Shown here one piece after another: positions 22,723 through 28,897 of a stretch of 28,897 bases of DNA. The notes beneath the pieces are model-generated. The model did no database searches, was not told the origin of the DNA, and saw nothing but the letters and a program-made list of their open reading frames with translations. Positions within the stretch are counted from its first letter, which is position 1. The number at the start of each line of letters is the position of its first letter. The translations under genes were made by a program, and so were the position numbers. The stretch is from JALZVT01 sp964634815 (GTDB taxonomy: Bacteria > Pseudomonadota > Gammaproteobacteria > Pseudomonadales > Azotimanducaceae): contig CAZWMD010000054.1 of assembly GCA_964634815.1 (NCBI GenBank), positions 1-28,897 of the forward strand. The letters run 5' to 3'.

Positions 22723-24564
22723 ATGAGTCAGAAACCGGGTGACGAACCAAGTCAGGAGCAGCTTGAGCACTCTCTTGAACGTTTCAAGCGGGCAACGACT
22801 GCCACGATTCGTGCGATCGCAGAAAACGATGAACTCGAAGTCACCTTCGGTCAGGGCGCACCTTCTCTGCGTGGAAATCGCATGCGAGTCCCCATGCCTG
22901 TGGCTGACAGCACCCAGTCTGAACTCAACGCCTTGCGTGGAGCGGGGGATGAGTTTGCCCTGCGGTTGAAACATCACGACTCGTCGGTGTACAGCAAAAT
23001 GGCGCCACGCAGTGGCCCCGCCGAAGACATGTTTCGCTGGGTGGAAGATGCACGGGTTGCCTCCATTGGCTCGCTGCGAATGGAAGGGGTGGCGCAGAAT
23101 CTGGAAGCCAATCTCGAAGAACAGTGTCAGCAATCGTCTTTCGATACCATTACCACAGAAACCGAAGCCCCGTTGTCGGTGGCGGTGGGGTTGCTGGTTC
23201 GAGAGGCGCTTACCGGTCGGCCCTTGCCGCCCTCTGCTGAGAACGTGGTGCGCTTTTGGCGCGATTACATTGAAGAGCGCGCGGGTAATGACATCAAAGA
23301 GCTGGCCAACCGCCTGACCGATCAGGAGGCGTTTGCCACCAAGTCTCGCGACATCATTCGCGATATGGGGCTCGAGGCGGAACTGGACGACCCTGCGGCG
23401 AACGAAGACAACGCCGAGGACTCGGAGACCATAGACGACAGTTCTGAGGCCGACTCGGAATTGTTGCCCCAGGATGTTGTGCTTGATGACGACCAAATGG
23501 GCGAAGAAAGCTCAGATGGAGAGTCCACAGCCGTAGAGATGGACGCTGATATGGATTCGGCGGAGCTGGGTGCCGAGGCCGATCAGGACGAAGCGCCGCA
23601 GATGATGCCCGATGATGCGGGCATGATCCGCATGGACCATAACTATGAGGCGTTCACTCATCAGTACGATGAGGTGGTCACGGCGGACGAGCTGTGTGAT
23701 TCCGAAGAATTAGTGCGCTTGCGAGCGCTACTTGATCAGCAACTGGTGTCGTTGCAGCACGCCACGTCCAAGCTTGCCAATCGGCTGCAACGGCGCTTGA
23801 TGGCAAAGCAGAATCGCACTTGGGAATTTGATCTGGAGGAAGGCACGCTCGATGCGGCGCGACTTGCCCAGGTCATCATTGACCCCATGAGCCCGCTGGC
23901 CTACAAGCAAGAAAAAGACATGAAGTTTCGCGACACCGTCGTGACGCTGTTGATTGATTCGTCGGGCTCCATGCGCGGACGATCGATCACTATTGCGGCG
24001 ATGTGTGCCGATATTCTTGGGGCAACGCTTGAGCGCTGCTCGGTACGAGTAGAAATCCTTGGCTTCACCACCCGGGCCTGGCGAGGTGGCCAAGCCAGAG
24101 AGGCCTGGATTAATCAGGGCAAACCAACAAATCCCGGCAGGCTCAATGACTTACGGCATATAGTTTATAAATCTGCTGACGAGCCCTGGCGGCGCGCGCG
24201 ACGTAATATCGGGCTAATGTTGCGCGAGGAGTTGCTGAAAGAGAACATCGACGGCGAGGCCCTGATCTGGGCCCATAACCGGCTTGCTGCACGCACCGAG
24301 TACCGGCGCATCCTGATGGTGATTTCAGACGGGTTGCCAGTGGATAACTCGACGCTACTGGTGAACCCCAGTAACTATCTGGAACAGCACCTTAAATATG
24401 CGATCGATCAGATTGAGAATTATTCTGACGTTGAGCTGGTTGCTATTGGTATTGGTCACGATGTCACGCATCACTACGAACGCGCGGTCACGATTACTGA
24501 TGCCGAGCAGCTGGGCGGTGCGATCACCGATCAGCTGGCGGCACTCTTTGAGTTGAAAGATTAA
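22723..24564 (+). CDS. cobT: Cobaltochelatase CobT-like subunit (VWA domain)
   Basis: 613 residues in CobT layout. The N-terminal domain is about 220 residues, followed by a strongly acidic Asp/Glu-rich linker (about 220-305) and a C-terminal VWA domain with the MIDAS sequence D412-S-S-G-S416. The latter part includes RARRNIGLMLREELLKENIDGEALIWAHNRL and RILMVISDGLPVDNSTLL, both characteristic of CobT. It partners the AAA+ CobS to activate a chelatase, with the MIDAS contacting the CobN-type subunit. ATG start; the short gap to cobS implies an operon. No CobN-like gene is seen here. Confidence 0.9.
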   Translation: MSQKPGDEPSQEQLEHSLERFKRATTATIRAIAENDELEVTFGQGAPSLRGNRMRVPMPVADSTQSELNALRGAGDEFALRLKHHDSSVYSKMAPRSGPAEDMFRWVEDARVASIGSLRMEGVAQNLEANLEEQCQQSSFDTITTETEAPLSVAVGLLVREALTGRPLPPSAENVVRFWRDYIEERAGNDIKELANRLTDQEAFATKSRDIIRDMGLEAELDDPAANEDNAEDSETIDDSSEADSELLPQDVVLDDDQMGEESSDGESTAVEMDADMDSAELGAEADQDEAPQMMPDDAGMIRMDHNYEAFTHQYDEVVTADELCDSEELVRLRALLDQQLVSLQHATSKLANRLQRRLMAKQNRTWEFDLEEGTLDAARLAQVIIDPMSPLAYKQEKDMKFRDTVVTLLIDSSGSMRGRSITIAAMCADILGATLERCSVRVEILGFTTRAWRGGQAREAWINQGKPTNPGRLNDLRHIVYKSADEPWRRARRNIGLMLREELLKENIDGEALIWAHNRLAARTEYRRILMVISDGLPVDNSTLLVNPSNYLEQHLKYAIDQIENYSDVELVAIGIGHDVTHHYERAVTITDAEQLGGAITDQLAALFELKD

Positions 24565-24571
24565 GCAGAGC

Positions 24572-24856
24572 CTAGCCGAGAACTTCCATGCGGGTGATCT
24601 CTGGTGGTCCTGCCATCAGTCCCTGGAAACTGGCTCCAGAGGCCTTGAAGTGGTCTGACTGACCGTGGGCCGCTATGGCCTCCTCATCGTCGTACAGCTC
24701 CATGACACAGTAGTTGCCGTCAGGATCTTTGCAGAGTCGATAGAGTTGGTTGCCAGGCTCATTGGCCTGAACCTGGGCGGCGAGCGCCAACATGGCTTTT
24801 TCGAAGTCTGCTTCGCAACCGGCCTTTACGTTGAGTTTCGCAATCACTGCTAACAT
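24572..24856 (-). CDS. ABM-domain (antibiotic biosynthesis monooxygenase-like) small protein
   Basis: 94 residues of the ABM dimeric alpha/beta-barrel family (MLAVIAKLNVKAGCEADFEKAM, YRLCKDPDGNYCVMELYDDEEAIAAHGQSDHFKA). Relatives include quinol monooxygenase YgiN and heme-degrading IsdG-type proteins; no clear haem ligand set is seen, so a YgiN-like role is the best guess. ATG 24856 has AAGGGGAG just upstream and gives the family start; a longer frame to 24928 would overlap the divergent NUDIX gene. The start lies 27 bp from the NUDIX start, and the gene is convergent with cobT. Confidence 0.82.
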   Translation of the reverse strand: MLAVIAKLNVKAGCEADFEKAMLALAAQVQANEPGNQLYRLCKDPDGNYCVMELYDDEEAIAAHGQSDHFKASGASFQGLMAGPPEITRMEVLG

Positions 24857-24883
24857 GTTTCTCCCCTTAGAGAATCTGTGTTG

Positions 24884-25474
24884 ATGAGCACTCAAGATAG
24901 CAATTCGAGCGAGCCTATGGCGAATCAAGAATCCTGTGTGTCAAAACTTCTTGAAGATCTTTCCCGCTACTCCCGGCGTTACCCCTCCGAACAGGCTGAA
25001 GTCGAACGTTTTGTCGCCTTGTTAAGCAACGAACCGCGTTGCTTTGAGCGTGATTGCTGGCGCGGCCACATCACCGGTTCTGCCTGGGTGGTTAATCTGG
25101 CAGGGACTCATGCGTTGTTAACCCATCACCGAAAGTTGCAGATGTGGCTGCAGCTTGGGGGGCACAGCGACGGCAACCCGGACACTCGTGCTGTGGCGTT
25201 GCGCGAGGCTGAGGAAGAATCGGGCCTGCCGGTGCGATTGCTCTCTGAAGACCTTTTTGATGTGGATATTCATGCCATTCCAGCTCGTAAGTCTGATCCT
25301 GAGCACTATCACTTTGATATTCGCTTTGTTATGCAAGTTGTTGGTTCTGAAGACTTTGTGGTTTCAAGCGAAAGTATGGATCTCGCCTGGGTGCCGCTGC
25401 AGACGCTGACCGACTACACCGACGAAAGCACCATGCTACGGATGCGTGACAAATTTCTGGCCTTCAACGGTTGA
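24884..25474 (+). CDS. NUDIX hydrolase
   Basis: 196 residues. The Nudix box is recognisable at G93 through L115, with R107-E108-A109-E110-E111-E112-S113-G114-L115 matching REUxEExGU, the Mg2+-binding helix. The first Glu of the box (five residues after G93) is P99 instead. WLQLGGHSDGNPD and the downstream FDIRFVMQVV strands fit the fold. These enzymes cleave nucleoside diphosphates linked to another moiety; the substrate is unknown. The first ATG here is at 24884; a GTG six bases upstream is also open. Divergent from the ABM gene. A gene-free leader of about 470 bp follows before the TonB receptor. Confidence 0.87.
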   Translation: MSTQDSNSSEPMANQESCVSKLLEDLSRYSRRYPSEQAEVERFVALLSNEPRCFERDCWRGHITGSAWVVNLAGTHALLTHHRKLQMWLQLGGHSDGNPDTRAVALREAEEESGLPVRLLSEDLFDVDIHAIPARKSDPEHYHFDIRFVMQVVGSEDFVVSSESMDLAWVPLQTLTDYTDESTMLRMRDKFLAFNG

Positions 25475-25944
25475 GCAGCTGCTTAGACCGGGACATTGGC
25501 AGCTTTCTTCTCAAAATCTGCACCCTTACCGGGGCCCGATAGCAGCGGCTTGTATGGCCAGAGGAACATTTAGCCGGACAGAGGTTTGACTCGTGCACCC
25601 CACTGACATATAACGAAGTTGAGTGGGGAGACATTCTTGGGCTTATGGCTTGAGCAGGTTGTTGTACAGGTATGGTTTGGATGTTCTTAAGGTATTTTAA
25701 GTCGTCCCGAGGCCTGGACATGTCGGTTCAAGTAATAGGTTTTGAATGCCGCTCTGGTGTAACTGGAAGTTGATCGACCTGGGGAATGCAGGTGGCTTCC
25801 CAGCGTTGCAACCGTGAACGCAGTGAAATGCGGGTAACAATCGCAACAACGGTTACAGCAACAGTTACAGCAAAAGAAGTGATTTTAAACTCACAGCAGT
25901 GAAACAAGTTCGCAACTAAGTCGAACGACCAGGGGAAATTATTA
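25475..25944. other. Gene-free leader upstream of the TonB-dependent receptor
   Basis: About 470 bp with no convincing coding frame. It holds an inverted repeat (CCCCACT at 25598-25604 and AGTGGGG at 25622-25628, 17-nt loop, no T-run) and a run of imperfect GTTACAGCAAC-type repeats at about 25840-25875. I see no B12 box or other riboswitch consensus, and no strong -35/-10 pair. It presumably carries the receptor's promoter and operator. Confidence 0.6.
25598..25628. repeat. Inverted repeat (7-bp arms) in the TonB-receptor leader
   Basis: CCCCACT (25598-25604) pairs with AGTGGGG (25622-25628) around a 17-nt loop. There is no T-run downstream, so it is not an intrinsic terminator; it could be an operator or a stem in the leader RNA. 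Confidence 0.4.
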
Positions 25945-28773
25945 ATGAAACGCACGCTTAGTGCGCTCTCGGCAGCCGTGATTGGCTCGTTGGCAGCGCC
26001 CGTATCTGTTCAAGCAGCAGAAGGCGACGGAGTCCGTCGTATCGAAGAAGTGGTTGTCACCGCAGAACGGCAGGAAGCCTCGGTTTCAGACACCTCCATC
26101 TCAATTTCTGCACTTACCAGCGACTTTTTGGAAGATTTTGGTATTCGGAACCAGTCCGATCTGCAGAACCTGATTCCAGCCACGGTAATTGTGCCTTATG
26201 ACCTCTCTATTCGAGGCATTGGTCGTCCCTTCCGAGCTCTGGGTGGTGACCCGGGCGTTGCAACCTATGTTAACGGGGTGTACTCGGAAGATTTCTACAT
26301 CGCCTCATCTGGCGGCCTGTGGGATTTGGAACGAGTCGAAGTTCTGCGTGGACCTCAGGGTACCCTGTACGGCCGAAACGCGGTCGGCGGCGCTGTGAAC
26401 TTCATTAACAAGCGGCCAACGCAAGAATTTGAAGCGGATTTCAAAACCGTTTTCACAAACTTCGACGGCTTTGAAATCTTTGGTGTGGTCTCTGGCCCGC
26501 TGATTAAAGACAAGCTCGCTGGCCGAGTTACCGGCTACAAGCGGACTCGCGATGGCGTTATCGACGAAGTGGGTGTCGGCGCTGATGGCGAACGGATTGG
26601 CCCCGACCTGGATAGCCTCGGTGACGAGAACTACACCTTGCAGCTTGAGTGGACACCAACAGACAACCTGGCAATTCACACCCGCGCCAACGAACGGTCG
26701 GTGAATCGGGTAATTGGTGGTGCTGACGGCGGCGGCCTGGTTGTGTTTTCTGAAGAAGGCCGCGGTGAGCGGAATAACTTCTCACCCGCATTTGGTTTTC
26801 GACAGGTGGATCCTGCAACAACCACATTCACGGACAGTACATTCCTTGATCCAAGTCAGGAAGTATTTGACTTCACTAACCCAACCACTGGCGAAGTGGT
26901 TCAGGCTCAGCGCCTGCGTGGTGGGCTTGATCCAGCCTTTGGTGGCGGCACCGGCCGAACCAACCAGGCATTTGGTGAAGACGTAACAGCAGCGAACGAG
27001 TGTGTGTTCTTTGATAAGGGCAACATTGATGGTGACGATCTTTGCGCTGTCACTAACGGGTTGAACCTAGAGCGGTTTGATCACCAGGCAGTGTCTGTGG
27101 ATACGACCTGGGATCTCAACGATCGGCATTCGTTCACCTATATTTTTGGCTATACCGACTTCTTCTATGACCGGATAACTGACGACGATAACATTGCGAG
27201 CCTGCAACAGGATCGACAGTTTTATGTGAGCCAGGAAGCAGAATACGTTTCTCACGAGTTGCAGTGGTTCTTCACCGCCAACGATCGGTTGAGCTTCACC
27301 ACGGGTCTGTTTGCTTATGATTCAAAGCTCACCCAGCGTGGTGACTTTTACTCTTCTGTTGGCGAGTCGCGGTTCTTGAATGGCTCACCTGTGGGCCCCG
27401 TCCTTGGAGCGCCTAGCGCAACACTGTTTGACGGCAAGACCGGTGTTCGTCCCGGCGGCATCCCGCTACCTGTGACTCAAGAAGGTCAAAACCCGGTTCT
27501 GCTGTTCCTGGGTGACTTTGAGGGTGATGTGGGTACGCGTATCCCCAGCGGACCGCGAACCGATGCCACAGACCTTACGTATCAAACCCGTACCGAACGT
27601 GAGTCTTACGCGGCATACAGCCAGGGTGTTTTTGACTTCAACGACAAGTGGTCCGTTACCTTTGGCATACGCTGGGCGCAAGACAACATAGACGGTGAAG
27701 AGAACCTGTTCCGTTACAGTGAGAACATCGTAAACGCTGGTGCGATCGGCGGTGGCGCTGCATTGCTTGCAACCAACATTGCACTCGGCAACATCGTTGG
27801 CGATCCGGCAACGGGTGTACCGACTCTTGATGCCAATGGCTCGCTGCAACACACCGGTGTGAACACCTTAACTCTGGGCTTGCCAGTTAGCCTCTCGGTG
27901 TTCCGTCAGGCTGAGCGTACAGATGACGACATCACCTGGCGCTTGAACTTTGACTACTCGCCTACGGATAACTCGCTGATCTACTTCGGTGCAACCACCG
28001 GGTATCGCTCTGGCGGGTTCAACCTGGCCTTCTTCAGTCAGTCGCCCACCTACGAGCCTGAGGAGCTGACTGCCTACGAAATCGGTTACAAGGGCACGCT
28101 GCTGGATGGCACCCTGCAAACCAATGCCAGCATCTACTATTACGACTACGAGAACATCCATACGGTGGCCTTTGAGGCAGCTGCGACAGGTGGCACCACC
28201 AACAGTGTGGTTGCGGCTCCTGGTGCTGAGATCTTTGGTATTGAAGCAGATGCATTGTGGTTCGTTAACGACAGCCTGACACTTGGTGGTAACTTCAGCT
28301 TCACGCCCAGTGAGTTCACTGAAGACTTCTTCATCATCAACGACTTCAATCCCGATGCACCTCAATCAGTCTTCACACCCGAAGATCGCACCATTAACAT
28401 CAATGGCGCGACCTTACCCCGGGTTGCGGAATGGAAGTGGACTGCCTGGGCTCAGTACGGCTTCAATCTTGGTAATCGCGGCAAGGTCGATCTCAACACT
28501 ACCGTGTCCTGGATCGATGATGTTCCTTTCACCGTGTTTGACGACGAGCTCGACACAGCGCCTTCGTATTTCCGTTGGGATGCCCGGGTAAGCTGGGTTA
28601 GCTCAACCGGTAAGTACTCGGCTACTGCGTTTGTGAACAATATCCTTGATGAGATTGGCATTCGCCAGATCGCACTGGATACTGAAGAGGCTGGCTATCG
28701 CCGGTCTGGACAGACCACAGAGCCGCGACTGTTTGGTCTTGAACTCCAGTACAAGATCGGGCCGGAGTTCTAG
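25945..28773 (+). CDS. TonB-dependent outer-membrane receptor
   Basis: 942 residues. A signal peptide (residues 1-24 or 25, ending SVQAA) precedes a TonB box (EEVVVTA, 34-40). The plug domain includes LSIRGIGRPF and the strongly conserved LRGPQGTLYGRNAVGGAVNF (about 135-155). A 22-stranded beta barrel then runs to a C-terminal aromatic (YKIGPEF). C353 and C367, in a loop, could form a disulfide. Such receptors import siderophores, B12, or in marine gammaproteobacteria often sterols, hydrocarbons or oligosaccharides; the substrate is not readable. ATG start with AGGGGAAA upstream. No partner transporter or regulator gene is adjacent. A strong terminator follows directly, so the gene is transcribed alone. 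Confidence 0.95.
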   Translation: MKRTLSALSAAVIGSLAAPVSVQAAEGDGVRRIEEVVVTAERQEASVSDTSISISALTSDFLEDFGIRNQSDLQNLIPATVIVPYDLSIRGIGRPFRALGGDPGVATYVNGVYSEDFYIASSGGLWDLERVEVLRGPQGTLYGRNAVGGAVNFINKRPTQEFEADFKTVFTNFDGFEIFGVVSGPLIKDKLAGRVTGYKRTRDGVIDEVGVGADGERIGPDLDSLGDENYTLQLEWTPTDNLAIHTRANERSVNRVIGGADGGGLVVFSEEGRGERNNFSPAFGFRQVDPATTTFTDSTFLDPSQEVFDFTNPTTGEVVQAQRLRGGLDPAFGGGTGRTNQAFGEDVTAANECVFFDKGNIDGDDLCAVTNGLNLERFDHQAVSVDTTWDLNDRHSFTYIFGYTDFFYDRITDDDNIASLQQDRQFYVSQEAEYVSHELQWFFTANDRLSFTTGLFAYDSKLTQRGDFYSSVGESRFLNGSPVGPVLGAPSATLFDGKTGVRPGGIPLPVTQEGQNPVLLFLGDFEGDVGTRIPSGPRTDATDLTYQTRTERESYAAYSQGVFDFNDKWSVTFGIRWAQDNIDGEENLFRYSENIVNAGAIGGGAALLATNIALGNIVGDPATGVPTLDANGSLQHTGVNTLTLGLPVSLSVFRQAERTDDDITWRLNFDYSPTDNSLIYFGATTGYRSGGFNLAFFSQSPTYEPEELTAYEIGYKGTLLDGTLQTNASIYYYDYENIHTVAFEAAATGGTTNSVVAAPGAEIFGIEADALWFVNDSLTLGGNFSFTPSEFTEDFFIINDFNPDAPQSVFTPEDRTININGATLPRVAEWKWTAWAQYGFNLGNRGKVDLNTTVSWIDDVPFTVFDDELDTAPSYFRWDARVSWVSSTGKYSATAFVNNILDEIGIRQIALDTEEAGYRRSGQTTEPRLFGLELQYKIGPEF

Positions 28774-28794
28774 AGGCGCTACTCATTTGAGTAC

Positions 28795-28827
28795 AAAAAA
28801 GGGCGACCAAATGGTCGCCCTTTTTTT
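28795..28827. terminator. Intrinsic terminator after the TonB receptor gene
   Basis: An 8-bp GC-rich stem (GGGCGACC at 28801-28808, GGTCGCCC at 28813-28820) with a 4-nt AAAT loop, followed by seven T (28821-28827). Six A precede the stem (28795-28800), so it could terminate from either direction. It is the only textbook Rho-independent terminator in the window. Confidence 0.93.
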
Positions 28828-28897
28828 ATGCGTGCGCTCTGGCAGTTGCGCAATGGTTGTTGAGTAAGGGTTACTGGTAGAGGTGGCAGGCGACCTG

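Noticed and set aside
22693..23496. Minus-strand open frame of about 267 codons opposite cobT
   Set aside because: It overlaps a well-supported cobT, with no family resemblance and no ribosome binding site.
25464..25721. Minus-strand open frame of about 85 codons in the leader
   Set aside because: No recognisable domain, low-complexity composition and no good start context; left as non-coding.
25475..25944. Possible cobalamin riboswitch upstream of the TonB receptor (CobS/CobT are nearby)
   Set aside because: No B12-box consensus (AGYCMGGAGACC-like) or matching stem order is visible in the leader.
1..28897. CRISPR arrays, tRNA or rRNA genes, insertion sequences
   Set aside because: No regularly spaced repeats, cloverleaf sequences, transposase motifs or terminal inverted repeats were seen on either strand.

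Overview
The window looks like a draft chromosomal scaffold from a gammaproteobacterium, most plausibly a marine, Cellvibrionales/Pseudomonadales-like heterotroph. The main reason is the conserved gammaproteobacterial block miaB, phoH, ybeY, corC, lnt, leuS, lptE, holA (about 11.4-21.0 kb). Supporting signs are a large TonB-dependent receptor, an orphan acyl-CoA dehydrogenase, a ferredoxin reductase and a DUF1820 gene. The taxon is inferred from gene content only. A run of 100 N interrupts one gene at 2331-2430.

Layout. 1-2.6 kb (+): a PAP2-family membrane protein, a luciferase-like (LLM) flavin oxidoreductase and a D-2-hydroxyacid dehydrogenase split by the gap. 2.6-5.9 kb (-): a tightly packed five-gene unit. 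In transcription order it encodes a single-domain CULT (cereblon thalidomide-binding-type) protein, an SDR-fold protein that has lost its catalytic Tyr/Lys, a divergent QueD/PTPS-family enzyme, an intact SDR, and a VUT/YhhQ-type queuosine-precursor transporter. A Tag-like HhH-GPD DNA glycosylase homologue is divergent from it, only 23 bp away. 6.6-11.3 kb: a small unknown membrane protein, an acyl-CoA dehydrogenase, a ferredoxin reductase divergent from an FMN-dependent alpha-hydroxyacid oxidase (12-bp perfect palindrome between them), and a DUF1820 protein.

11.4-21.0 kb (+): housekeeping genes for tRNA modification (MiaB), RNA metabolism (PhoH, YbeY), Mg/Co resistance (CorC), lipoprotein maturation (Lnt), leucyl-tRNA synthetase, LPS assembly (LptE) and the DNA polymerase III delta subunit (HolA). 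Several of these genes overlap their neighbours, so the block probably contains one or two operons. 21.0-25.5 kb: a SixA-like histidine phosphatase, a CobS/CobT AAA+/VWA pair without CobN nearby, a small ABM-fold monooxygenase and a NUDIX protein. 25.5-28.8 kb: a roughly 470-bp gene-free leader, a TonB-dependent receptor and a strong intrinsic terminator.

The most interesting part is the CULT-SDR-PTPS-SDR-transporter unit. Bacterial cereblon-domain proteins have no established role. Here one is translationally coupled to enzymes of a pterin/7-deazapurine-like family whose active-site residues depart from the textbook QueD, and to a nucleobase-precursor transporter. This suggests an uncharacterised pathway that makes, salvages or senses a small heterocycle.
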